DNA of 64,000 nt from Aquilaria yunnanensis (lineage: Eukaryota; Streptophyta; Magnoliopsida; Malvales; Thymelaeaceae), in the NCBI GenBank assembly GCA_039654915.1, contig CM077599.1, positions 65,152,501-65,216,500 of the forward strand. Direction: 5' to 3'. Below are positions 10,623 through 22,700 of this stretch, piece by piece. The notes under the pieces are model-generated. The model saw only the letters and a list, made by a program, of their open reading frames with translations. It made no database searches and had not been told where the DNA came from. The position numbers and the translations under genes were made by a program. The stretch's first letter is position 1; the number at the start of each line of letters is the position of its first letter.

Positions 10623-12487
10623 ATTATTTTGTCATCTTCTGTTTCTTTGTTTCTAATTTGGCAAAAAGCTAATAAGATCAAAGAGAGATAGAGTAGCTTG
10701 GGACTGAAGGCAGTGTCATCTTATAAACCCAAGAAGTAGTAATGACTCTTCCTTGTTGTTTATAAGGTACTAGTAACCAACTTGTAAGGGAACTTGTTAT
10801 ACACATCCCTGCTAAGAAACTATAACCGAGCCTAAGTATGTGATCACTATGATTTGTTTGTGACCTACTTAGTGATTGAGAAAGAATTGAAGACCTAATT
10901 GAAGAAAATTAAAGAATTATGGTCCAAATTGGTACTTATGGTGGCTCAATTGCAAGACCTGGCCTTGCTCAAGGACTAAATCGTATAAGAGAGGAAAAGC
11001 TAGCTTAGCTTGTTGCTAGTTATGTTATACAAATACAAAGTTTAAGGGCTTAATTAGAAACAATTGAAAATTGAAAGAGTTGAAGTAGGGTTGGCTCCCT
11101 TTCAGTGCATGAATAGGCAGTTGTCTTCTTCCTTTGTGGATAGCACAGGTTTGACTAAAATAACTTGGTTTATGCATTCTTAAGTCTGATCTTGAAGAGA
11201 TAATAAGGGTTTCTGATCAGACTTAGGAATGATAGTAGCTTTAAACCCAAATTCCAGCAACGTTGATCTTGGGATGGCTAGGTAAGGGGTTTTGTTTACA
11301 ACCAAGTTGAGTCAATAATATTTTGTGCTTATGAATTCTATTTTTAGGGAAGCACTAGAAGAAATTAAGGCATTAAGGACGATTTAGGTGATCATTGTGC
11401 AAAGGGCAGAAGCTTGGTTCATAGGAAGGCTTGGGCAACAACATTATGTGGTTTGCTTCATAGTCAAGCAAAGATATTTGGGCTTTTTGGGTGTAATAGG
11501 AAATGAAGCAATTGAACCCAAAAAGGGTCAAAGGCAAGGGACATTAACTTTCTTTAAGATTTAAAGCTTGGTTAATTGAATACCTTGCATGATTAAGGGA
11601 AGGTTAGGTGACCATATGACAATAATTAGTTTTGGATGATTATGGTTTCCAGAGGCAATTGTTAAGACCTAAAAAAGTTCCTAATGACCAAAGAAATGTA
11701 CGCTCTGTAGGAATATGATTGAAAAAGCTCTTAATGACCAGAATAAGAACTTATGCTCTATAGGAACTAATGACTAAGAAATCTTAAGGTAATTTACAAC
11801 AGAACGTAAGATTAGCAAGTAGGGGAATGTAAGAAAAGTATAACCAGGACACTTTAGGCCTATGATCCCTACTACACAGTTAAGCTCACTGCATGACCTA
11901 TGGCTTATTGAGTAGCTACATGACATAGCTTATGACGAATGCTAGCTATGTAGCTTATGAACTAATCCTTGATGGATTAATATGAATACCTTCTGACGAT
12001 GATTGTTAATTTGTCTGCATTTGCATTCATCTACATTCACTTGCATGCATTAGCATTTACAACATAAATTTTATTATTTATTGTTATTATTGTATTGTAC
12101 CTATGTTTGTTTTTCTAGCTTTGGACGTAGGTTATTTGCTGGTGAAATATGACTGATCATAATGACTACCCTATGGTCAAAGTGTACCCTTACTTATTGT
12201 CTAAACAATGCAAGTTTTGACTTGGTGCTAAGCTGTGGCTAGGATGTGAGGCTAAGGGCAAGAATCTCTCTTTGACAAAAGCTTAAGATTAGTCCTAGAT
12301 ATGAATTTTTGAATCCTAGGTCTTGTTTAATAGGAAGCTTGGTTAGCAAGATAGGCTCATTAATGTTTATTTTCTGCTTACTTAAACCAGTCCTGTAACT
12401 TGCTTTATAGTGCATATAAGCTTGTTTGATGAATCTGGAGGTTCAGGAATACTTTTATATGAATTCTAATCTATTGGTTAATGTTAT
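10623..12487. other. No gene seen; unidentified repeat-like DNA
   Basis: Similarity to the viral terminal sequence stops near 10622. The rest has no long frame on either strand and no motif I recognise. Since a Copia element sits immediately to the right with flanks GTTAT and ATTAT, this stretch and the start of 17438-20290 were continuous before that insertion. Both have the look of a decayed long LTR, but I cannot name a family. Confidence 0.3.
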
Positions 12488-12675
12488 TGTTAGAAAATAT
12501 TAAGAGAAGAAACTGAGGACTTGATCCTCATGAAGCCTTTATATAATGGATGAGTGAAGTATACAAAGAAATAAAATCTCTAGGAATAAAAAGGAGTAAG
12601 GAGTAAAGAGGAGTAAATCCCTAGGAATAAATAGGAAATATTACATTCCTAAAATACACATGACCTTTCTAAACA
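12488..12675 (-). repeat. 3' LTR of the 12.5-17.4 kb Copia
   Basis: Begins TGTTAGAAAATATT and ends TAAACA. It aligns along its length with 17267-17437, with one short extra internal copy of a GGAGTAA-type motif accounting for the 17-bp length difference. Confidence 0.8.
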
Positions 12676-12683
12676 CTCCCTAT

Positions 12684-15600
12684 TCAAGGTTGAGCAAACA
12701 TATCATAAGCTCTAAGCTTGTTACATATATACTTTACTTTAGATCCTCTTAGAGCTTTAGTGAATAAATCAACAAATTGATCTTCTAATTTAACATATGG
12801 GGTCTTGATCAAGCTTTCTTGAAGCTTCCCACAAATAAAGTGACAATAAACTATGATATGTTTGGATCTCTCATGGAAAATGGGATTAGACGCAATATGA
12901 GTGGCTACTTGATTATCACACATTAATTCCATAGAAGACAAGTGTGCGAAAGCAAGCTCCATGAGAAAATGGTTTAACCAAACTAGCTCACATATAGTAT
13001 ATGCCATTGTCTTGTATTCAGATTCAGCACTTGACCTCGCAACAATAATTTATTTATTCCTTTTTCATGGCACCAAGTTTTCTCCCATAAATACACAGCA
13101 GCATAAAGTAAACCATTAATCACAGAAGCCTGCCCAATCAGCATCTCTGTATCCTCAAACCTGAGTATGACCATGATTTTAGTAAATAAGACCTCACCCT
13201 GGTACACCTTTGAGGTTCACAAAATTCTAATTATTGCATCCCAGCGCCTAGCATGAGGAGAATGGACTAACTTAGTGCAAATGAAATATCTTGACGAATA
13301 ATAGTTAGATAGTTTAATTTGCCAACAAGTCTTTAATACTTAGTAGGATCTTTCAAGTATTTCTCTTTATCTACATCAAGCTTGACGTTGGACTCCATGG
13401 GATGATCAACCGGTTTGGTTCCCAACAAGCCAGTTTCCTCCAGAAAGTCGAGAACATATTTTTTATGAGAAAACATATTCCCATTTTGGACCTTGCTACC
13501 TCAATCCCAAAATCTTTTGTTTGAAACTTAGTTTGCAGAACAATCCTCAAAGATTAAATCCAACTATATCATCACTAATCACAACAATATCATTAACATA
13601 GATGATCAAGAGGATTCTAACAGCTTCAAAGTGATGATAAAAAATAGAATGATCCACGCCACATCACTGTAAACCAAATTCCATAAAAATTGAACTAAAG
13701 CGACCAAACCAAGCACGTGGTGATTATTTCAAACCATACAAAGACTTGTTTAGGTGACATGCACAATTAGCTCCGCTTGAGCAACAAACCATAGAGGTTG
13801 CTCCATGTAGATAGTTTCCTCAGGATCTCTATGAAGAATAGTGTTCTTAATGTCTAGCTGATGTAAAGGCCATACATATGTAGCTACCAATGCAATAAGG
13901 GCACGAATAGATGTCGTTATAGCTACTGGTGAAAATTTTTAGAATAGTCCATGCCATATACCTGAGTATATTCTTTTGCTACCGAGTGGGCTTTTAATTG
14001 ATCAACTGTACCATTAAGATGAACCTTTATAATGAATACTCAGTGACAACCCATAATAGTTTGATTATGCAGAAGAAGAACCAAGTCCTACATGTTATTA
14101 TCCTACAAAGCCAATATTTGTTTTTCCATAGCTTGCTTCCATCCAGGATGAGAAATGACTTCTAAAACAAACGTAAGCAAGGGTGTAAAAGACAAGGTGG
14201 ACACAAAAGTAGAATATGACAGTGACAAAGAATCAAAAGAAATAAAGTTGGAGAAAGGGTGAAAAGTAAAAGACATTTTTGCTTTGTGAAGCTCAATTAG
14301 AAGATTCACATCATCACCCTTTAGATTTGAATATGAAGAGGATGATGATGATGATGAGCATGAATCTATTGGCATTAGTTCAATTCAAGGAAACCTAGTA
14401 TAAACTTGTATGTTAGGATGAGACAATTGTTTTAAAGGTGGGGGATTAATATAAGGAATGTGCTCTAAAGGTATAAAACCAGTGTTTGATACATCACTCT
14501 TAGGAGTAATTTAAGTTGGACCAAAGCGTAAAGACTAACAATTGCTGGTATTAGTTGACATAGACTAAATGTCAAAAAAATAAGGTGTGTTTTCAAAGAA
14601 TGTAACATCAGTAGAAACAAAGAATTGGTTCAATGAAGGACAAAAGCAATTGTACCCTTTCTGCAGATGAAAGCATACAAGAAAAATACATTTTAAGGCT
14701 ATGAGATCTAACTTGTCTATGTTAGGCTGATGCTGATGAATAAAGCAAACTCACCAAAATATTCGAGGTATAATAGACAAGGAAGCTAGAGATGGAAAGA
14801 GAACAAAGAATGGGATTTTAACTGAAAAAATAGAAGAAAACATCTAATCTATAAGGAAACATTCAATAAGGACATCATTGCCCCAAAAATTTTGGGAACA
14901 TTTATATGAATTAAAAGGGTACTAGCTGTTTCAACAATGTGTTGGATTTTCCTCTCGACTACTCTGTATTGTTGAGATGTCCTTGAAGAAGAAGATTAAT
15001 GTGTAATTCCTTGTTGCTACATATAGTTGGACATCAAGTTAGAAAAATACTCTTTAGCATTATCACTGTGAAGAATATTAATTCGAGAATTAAATTGATT
15101 TTGAATTTCAGTATAAAAGGAACAAAAGATAGAAAATAACTTGGAACAATCTTTCATTAAGAACAACCAAGTCAATTGAGAAAAATCATCAACAAAAATT
15201 ATGAAGTACTGAAAACCTAACTTGGACTTGACATAACTTGGACCCCAAATATCTGTATGAACTAGCATGAATGTTTTTTCAACCCTTTTATTGGCTTGAG
15301 GAAAGTAAGGAACATGATAATGCTTCCTTAGTTGAGACAATTCACAATCTAAAGTAGAGACTGAACCTAAATCTATGAAAAGTTTTTTTAGATTCCCTAA
15401 AAACAGATGACTTAAATGATTAGGAATTATGTGAGGTGAAATTGATGCATGACAAACAATTGATGGCTGCAACCTATCAAAGTAGTACACTCTATTTGAT
15501 TCTTGCCCTTTTCCAATCGTTTTCTTGCTCTTGAAATCCTAGATAATGACATGATAAGAAAGAAACAAATCGAGCAATTTTGTTGTTTGGTTAGTTTACT

Positions 15601-16845
15601 TACAAACATAAGATTGAAAGGAAAATTTGGAACAAATAGAATAGATGGTAAAGTGGGAGAGTGACAAGGATGGGTGGGTCCAACACCTTTAATGATGGTG
15701 GTGTGTCTATCTGTGATGGTTATTTTATTATGAGATAAAGGTAAAGAAGAGATATAGTCAAAATTGGTTATTTTACTTAAAATGTAGTCAGTGGCACCAT
15801 AATCCAATACCCAATGTTGATTTCTAGGAAAGTTAAAGGAATAACAGGTTATTGGGTTACCTCGATGGACAATAGAAGCCATAGAAGAAATGGAAGCATG
15901 CTGTGTGGACTAATATTGTAGGTACTTAGTGTACTCTTCCTAAAATATCATGACAGACAGTTGAGGGGATACAACTGAACATGACTTCTCATATGATGCA
16001 ACATGTATCATAAGCCCAATACTTGTGCCATCAAGTCTTCTCCTTATGTCTATTTTTTTCACAATAGCTGCAGCGCAAACTTGAACCTCTACCACGTCCA
16101 CCTTTGCCGTCACAACCACCATGACTACTACATCCTCCATGACCAATTTTCACTTGTGAACTAGGCTATATTGTAAAGGTAGACTGATCAAAATTGTTGC
16201 TTGCCAAGCATTCCTTGATTATAATGCAAGAAAGCCTTGTGAAAAATTTAGGTAATGAAGGAATCTCTATCCCTCTAAAAATTTGGAAATGAACTGGTTC
16301 AAATTCAAGCTTTAGCCCAACCAAAAATGTCACAAGCACCAACTATTCCCTTTGACATTTTATCTCCTTGACATCGGAGGTAATAAGCAGTAAAGAATTC
16401 ATTTATTCCAATGCATGTTTCACCTTTTCAAATATTCGAGAAGACTGCCTTCCTGTTTGCACTAAAACACTTCAACTAAAACATCATATATATGGAGAAC
16501 ATTGCTGGAATATAAAAGCTTGGCATACTCCCAAGCTTGCTTGTAGGTTCGGCCATGAGAAAATAGAGTAGAAACTTCAGGTTCTATTGAATCAAAAAGG
16601 ATATGAAATAATTATGCATCATCAGCTTTCCAACTTTTGGATATTTGAGGACCATTAGTAAGATGAGTTATCTTTCTTTGACTTATAAAATACAATTCCA
16701 CATTCCTAGCCTAGAATGAGCAGTTATTACTTTTCAAACATTGTTTGGCAATCCGTATATTGCTAAACTGTGTGGAGGGACCTACTGGTAAGATGATGAC
16801 AGGTGGAATATTCCCCTTGGGACTTTTATAATTAGGCCCTGACAT
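12684..16845 (-). pseudogene. Copia gag-pol pseudogene
   Basis: Start at the ATG at 16845, minus strand. The gag region follows to about 15950, with a Gly/Cys-rich remnant at 15940-16146. The protease box at about 15790-15800 reads Asp-Tyr-Gly-Ala-Thr-Asp in place of Asp-Ser-Gly. The integrase core at 15017-15490 keeps the catalytic Asp in the HTDIWGP and HSDNAKEYF motifs. The RT box near 13575-13600 reads Tyr-Val-Asn-Asp in place of Tyr-Val-Asp-Asp. RNase H ends at 12684-13007. Stops and frameshifts break it into at least seven pieces, and two catalytic boxes carry substitutions. The protein is not made intact. Confidence 0.8.
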
Positions 16846-17255
16846 TGTTTTTGAATGTTAATGATTGATGATATTAGAAACTAACAGAAAACTGGGTTGA
16901 TGATGTACTATAGTAGCCAATGGACTAAACACTAACTCGAGAATGAAGAAACTCAACTTCTAGTCATAATTGATATGAAAAAAACCAGAAACCAATGCAG
17001 GACACAAAATTGATTAGACCATCAAACTGCTGTCACCAGAGGTCGTTGGACTCGATGTGTGATGCCTACAAGCCAACGCGTGGGTGATTTTCCGGTGACA
17101 CCACAGTGTTATTCTAGTTGTCGATGTCTCCCAAGTGTCTTTGTGTTGTTCGTTTTTTATTTGGTTGGATGGTTTTTGGGGTTTTGAAGAGGGTAGCAAC
17201 CAGAAGATGGTTGTGGAAGGTGGCTTGGTTAGAAAGTATGGGGCAAGAGTTATGT

Positions 17256-17266
17256 CTCTCATACCA
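17256..17266 (-). promoter_or_regulatory. Copia primer binding site
   Basis: Minus strand TGGTATGAGAG starts immediately after the CA end of the 5' LTR and matches the initiator tRNA-Met primer site except for one internal base. Confidence 0.65.
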
Positions 17267-17437
17267 TGTTAGAGAATATTAGGAGGAGAAAATGAGGGCC
17301 TGATCCTCATAAGACCTTTTATATAATGGATGGGTGAAGTCTACAAGGAAAGAAAATCTCTAGGAATAAAGGGGACTAAATCCCAGGAATAAAAAGAAAA
17401 TATTATGTTCTTCAAATACACATGAGCTTTCTCAACA
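17267..17437 (-). repeat. 5' LTR of the 12.5-17.4 kb Copia
   Basis: Begins TGTTAGAGAATATT and ends CTCAACA; the partner is 12488-12675. A TATA-like TTATATAA lies inside both copies. Confidence 0.8.
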
Positions 17438-20290
17438 ATTATGAAGTTCATTCTTTTTTCTGTAAATGGTTTTAGATTATTTCTACAGAATTTTGTTAAG
17501 TTCTAAATGGTTGACCAAGGGTTTGACTTTATGATTTAATCCTTTGTTTGCTAAGGCATTTGGTCCACAAGTCCATTCTCCTAAATGGAACATGATTGTG
17601 CAAGCACGTTAAGTTTGATAAGTCAAAACTATGATTTGGTGTTTAGCTTTCAATCAAGGGTATGTTTTTCTGATTCTTAACTGGAAGCTTCTGTTTCTCC
17701 CTGAAAAATCAGTTTACAGACTAGAAACAAACTTGTATGCATTGTTTCTAAGAAGCACATAAGCTTCCTAGCCAGTTGATGACTTCTACTACTCACACAA
17801 GCACATGTTCTTAACTGCTGCCTTTTGCTCTATGAGACTTGTGCTTAAGAAGTGGATGTACAGAAGGATGGGTTTGTTGTGTTCATAACAGAACTAATAT
17901 TATTTTGCATTGTAATTGAGTTGTATGGAAACTATTGAATTAGATCAAAGATCTGATAAAGGAATTTCATTAGGCAAGGCAAGAATTGTCTTGGGCTCAT
18001 GAATGGTGATGACTAGAATGAGTGTTCTTCGAGAATTAGAATAGGAACTAAACTTGATTGCTTCTGACTAAGCCTTGTTGACTTCTGAACTAGCTACTGG
18101 GTTATGTGTAGCATAGCCACTACACCACTTGTGGATCCTTAACTTTTGTTAACGTGTGACTGGGGCCCAAAGTTTGGTAGTGAAAAGCTAGTTACTGTAA
18201 CACCTTTTGTGTGTTAATGATTTTAGTCCCTTACCGAGATTTCTTGTGAATCTCATCCTGTTTCTATTTCATTGTTCAAAAGAAACATCAAGAGCTGGTA
18301 ACTAGAAAATGAGAGGGCTTAGCTAGTAAACCTGACCCTACGGGGGTGGGTAAGTCGTATGAATTCATTTGTATGTTAACATTCTGAAGTTCAGCAGAAT
18401 TTGGTGACACTGGCATTGAACTTATATCCTAGTATTCTATAAATGTTTACTTTTAAAGGATAAATGTGTGCACGTGTTCAAGAAGTCTATCTGTGCTACT
18501 GATCCGATAAGCAAGGTGGACTTAGTGATAAGCTATCTTTTGAGCCTAGAGGCTTCTGTGTACATGTAATATATATAGTTTGTAAGTAGTGTCTTGGACT
18601 ATATAAAGAAGTGAGGTTCATGGATTTGGAAGTGTTACCAAGGACATAGAACCCCTGAATGTAATAAATTTGTTTTTGGCTATGTGAATACAAGTTTCTG
18701 TTCCAGACCTGCTTGACTAACTCATTGCATTTCTGGCACTTTCCTGCAAAATCTAGTTTAATTGCAAAAATGAGGTTTAAGGTGTAGATTTCTGGTTTGG
18801 TGATTGCTATATGTCTCTTTTATGTTTTATAACTGGTCTGCAAAGTTTCAACCTAAACTATGCTATAAAACTTGAAGTCAAACATTAAAGTCAGAGCAAT
18901 TTCTTATATGTCAAGTTGTTTGTACAGAACTTGGATTTAAATGCTTAAACTTCAGATTTCAGCAAAGTTCTACAATTTTAGGGTTCCAACATGTTTCTTA
19001 TGCACAATGGGACCTATTAGTGAAGTAACATGGCTTCCTAGCTTCGAAGAGTTAAAGTCAACATATTAGTCAAAGATGTATATTTCTAGTTAATTTAAAA
19101 CTGTTCTTCACTAGTTTAGCTACAGACCCTAATTGTCTTCGGTTTCCATATATTAAGAAACTATTTTACTGACCAAGTTGGTTTTTGATTATCTTCCCTA
19201 CACCTGGGACATATACCTAATGTGTATAGAAATTAGGGTGACCGTAGATGGATCCTAAATAGTGAAGAAACGAATGAACAAAGCGATGATAAAAATGTTT
19301 AGCTTTGTAACTGACCCAAGTCTAACTCGAACGCTCCAACTGAGTTCAAGCTCGACGAGCCCCTAGAATATGGGCTCGAGCATGGTTCAGTATATGCTTG
19401 AGCGCCACTTAATAGAATTAGGGGTGAAATATAATTTTTAAACTCTGACTAATCACCAAGAACCATGATGGCAGTTTTTGCCGTATTTGAGTGAGATTAT
19501 TAAAAAGATAATTACTTTTATATATAGTGGTTATTTTCTTGATTTATATTCTAGTCGAAACTTTAAACTTTAAGAAATTCTCAAACCCATTTTAAAAATA
19601 TTTCTTTTTGTAAAAAGTTAGATTTATTTTATTTTTTTTAAACTGTAAGAAATTTATAAAAATTAGTGACTTTCTTAAAAAAAAATGATTATAGTAATTA
19701 TTGGGTAAATAGAATATCCTTTCAAAATAATTGATTCTAAACAAAAAAGGAAACAAAATTGAAAATAAGCGATTATTCAATGAGTTATTTAAGTTCCCCT
19801 TAATAGTGTCAAAAAAATATTTAATGTGTTAATAGTTGCAGATTTCTTCTCAAGCACGCACATTATTGGCAAATTTGCCTATAAAAATGTCCAAGATTTT
19901 CATTATAACGCTTTGACAATCATAAACGTCTATTATGAGGAAAATTTAGAAGATTTGCCCATAAAATAGCTGTAATATCTTCGGTGTAAGTTCAACAAAA
20001 GAAGCTCCTTCCTTCTATGGAAGAACTTCAAATAAAAACGATGCAATTTTTGGAAGTGTTCCTTCCAAAACAAGCAACTGTCAGTCTATAACAATGAACA
20101 GCCTAATGGTAACGCAGGTGCTCAACCATTCTGCGCTAGAATCTGTTCCTGCCTTGCCTTATGTACAGAAATTGTATTCTCAAGCAGAAACTGTGAAAAA
20201 AGCTGGTGACTCAATGAGGTTGGCTTTTGTAACTATATACTCAAGCAAAGGTCTGCAGTGACCATACCTGCTCGGTACTTGCACCGGGTT
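17438..20290. other. Intergenic; no gene seen
   Basis: No supported coding sequence. The first 1.2 kb may continue the repeat interrupted by the Copia element. A GCTCGAGC-rich stretch at 19315-19400 resembles the ends of GAGCTCGAG-type MITEs; a similar stretch is at 57030-57110. 19500-19800 is very AT-rich. The part just left of 20290 is the 3' flank of SLP1 and should hold its 3' UTR; I could not fix a polyadenylation site. Confidence 0.4.
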
Positions 20291-22700
20291 TTATGTATAA
20301 CCGACAACCTGAAGCTCACTCAGTCTCGCCCTTTTGCTCCTTATCACTCTTACCTTATTATCTTGTATTTCTAGAACCTGATGAAAACATGCAACTGTAT
20401 TAGAATCACCGTAACCACACTCCTCCCATTCATTGACATAACAGAGTCTGAAAACTGAATGTTAGACAGTTCACCTCTGGTCTTGAGTCAAGAACTCCGC
20501 TAGACATTCCCACATCAACCCGCCATACATTGCAATTATATTCACTGCAGGGTGATATTAGATCATGTTATTAGAACTATCCATCGAGTGATAATAATTA
20601 AGCAGGTTATAACTCGAGGACACTGACACAAAGTAGGGTCGATCAATCAGTTACTTCATTAAATCAAATGAGCTAGATAGCAAGTTAGAGGCTTTAAAAG
20701 TGAAGTACCAGTTAACCCCTGAAAGTTGAGGAGTATGCCCCACCACCATCCCCCTGGCACCAACTGCTTGTAGAGTCTCTTCAAGAATATCATTTATCTG
20801 CCTATGCATGGCTCAGTTTAGCATCAGAACAAACCAAAATTTGGTAATTTGTTCACTGTATCAGCAAAATGACAGGAGAAGGAAAATGCAGTGTAACAGA
20901 TTCAAGTTACAGTAATTGCACTAAAGATAATCTTGCATCACCTTTGTTTCACCATATCGCACTGCATTGTGATTCCTTCTTTTAACATGTGCATTAGGCA
21001 CTTGCCAGTTCATAAGAAATCAGATCTCTTTGTGGTGCAACTAGACCAAAACAAGCAACTTCACCAATAGCAGAGGACCGAAAACCATAGAAGAACAAAA
21101 ACACTTGCCTGGTTAATCTGATAATCTCTCAAATCGAAAACATCTTTGGAGTAAAAGCGATTCCAAACAACACTATCATATCCTCGGATGGCTATAAAAG
21201 GGATATGGCTACGACCATGACCATCACTCTTGCTGCCATTGAGCCCCCGCATCCAGCGAGCCACTTCCATGTTCATCCTTTCTATGCCATATTTCACTGG
21301 AAATAAGAAGAATAGACGTTTAGAAAACAAAAACAACTCCTATATCTTGAACAAATTGACAATTAAGTGACAAAGTTTTCATTAGAAAGAAGATAACAAT
21401 GCTTACCATGGTGAGGCAGAAGGCCACCGTGACAAAAGACCCAATCATTCACTTTAAGAACAACTGGGTGTCGCGCCAACTCACAGGCCAATGGACCACC
21501 AGGTCTAAATAGAACTGACCTAGCAATCATCCCCTTTTGTCTCTGTCCTAATGTTTAGATATCTTTGTCAGAGAAAAACATATAACTGATAACTGAGCTG
21601 CAACTAAAAGACTCCATATAAGTAGCTATGCTAATTACATCGAGCTTTGTGTAGACAGAAAACGAAGAAAAGAACAAAAATTCACTACCTTCACAAAACT
21701 CAGTGAGTCCCAAGAATTCGTAGACCTTTTCTTGTTGTCTTTCCACCTTTCAGACACATCATTCCAGGAAATGAATGCTTTCTCCCAGTCATCCTCATAG
21801 CTCTCCAAGTATTCCAAGAAACTAGAGCATTCGTCAAATGCTCCTTTCTCTACATACCTAAAGTCTCCTTCGACGTTCATAGTCTCATGATTCCCATTCA
21901 CCTATACAACGAAAGTGATCAACCTATCAAGCAAATGTCCAAAGAAAGTTTGCAACTTTTCAGACACTGGAAATACCCCAACTTTAACAGACCGTTAAAA
22001 CCCAAATTTCTTTTGCATTGGGATCATTGGTTAAACAAGAACCAATAATATGCAGCACAAACCTGGAAAACACCTCCACCTTCGGCTTTTGCTTGAACAT
22101 CCAATGATCTCAACAAGGATAAGATGGTAATTTCATCTTCACCTCTATCAAGTACATCCCCAAGTTGAACCAGTACCTATTAATTCTCAGTTACAGAGAG
22201 AATCTATTGTAATTAGTATCAGTAACTTAGCCTACCTGCAAAGATTTTATACTTCTCATGGAACAAAGTTCAAATCCCCTGTTCCAGACTTGCTTCTACA
22301 AGGAATTAATCATTACCGTATCTCCACCAACCCACAGGTCTTCGGCGTCAGAACTCAAGACACCGGCGATCTCAAGCGCACTTCTGGCTTTCTCAAGGTC
22401 CCCATGTAAGTCGCCAACTGCAGGTAGTTGAATAAACAGAGGGAAGATCATTAGGAACTTCAATTCAACTGGATGAATTGGTACAAACAAGCAAACCCAA
22501 GAAAAGAGTAGCGGGGACACGAACGTACCGGCGACGATTCGGCGTCCAGGAGCAGAGACAAAAGTAGAAGGATTGCCACTGACAAGCAACGGCCTGAAGC
22601 TTGCGGCTGTGCTTCCCGCAGTTCCGGTGGAATTAGAGAGAGAAGTTTCCGGGAGCTTTTGGGGTGGGACATGCAGCGAGTTCAAGAAGAAGGAAGCCAT
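20291..22700 (-). CDS. SLP1: Shewanella-like protein phosphatase 1 (SLP1), nine exons
   Basis: A PPP-family metallophosphatase of the Shewanella-like group; Arabidopsis SLP1 is a chloroplast Ser/Thr phosphatase. Exons on the minus strand: 22700-22529, 22417-22317, 22176-22063, 21901-21689, 21542-21407, 21296-21109, 20797-20709, 20544-20475, 20377-20291. They total 1170 bp, all phases agree, and the protein is 389 residues. The metal and phosphate motifs are complete: GDLHGD (59-64), GDVLDRG (97-103), GNHE (132-135), HGG (238-240), GHTPQ (328-332). The first ~55 residues are Ser/Thr/Ala-rich and poor in acids, like a plastid transit peptide. The start ATG is followed by GCTTCC, a favourable plant context. 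Introns are GT-AG except intron 6 (21108-20798), which opens with AG|GCAAGT, a GC-AG intron. The fifth exon needs the acceptor at 21543; the one five bases earlier gives a stop. No stops or lost residues, so the gene looks functional. The SLP1 versus SLP2 choice rests on the transit-like N-terminus. Confidence 0.93.

Larger units (their letters stand above)
12488..17437 (-). mobile_element. Complete but degenerate Ty1/Copia element, short LTRs
   Basis: A 4950-bp element bounded by similar LTRs of 188 bp (12488-12675) and 171 bp (17267-17437), both TG...CA. The flanks GTTAT (12483-12487) and ATTAT (17438-17442) are a slightly diverged 5-bp target duplication. The primer site on the minus strand (17256-17266, TGGTATGAGAG) directly follows the 5' LTR, and a purine-rich tract precedes the 3' LTR near 12676-12695. 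Domain order gag, protease, integrase, RT, RNase H is Copia. The short LTRs suggest an Ale/Retrofit-like lineage, which is an inference. LTR divergence and the many stops show an old insertion. Confidence 0.85.
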
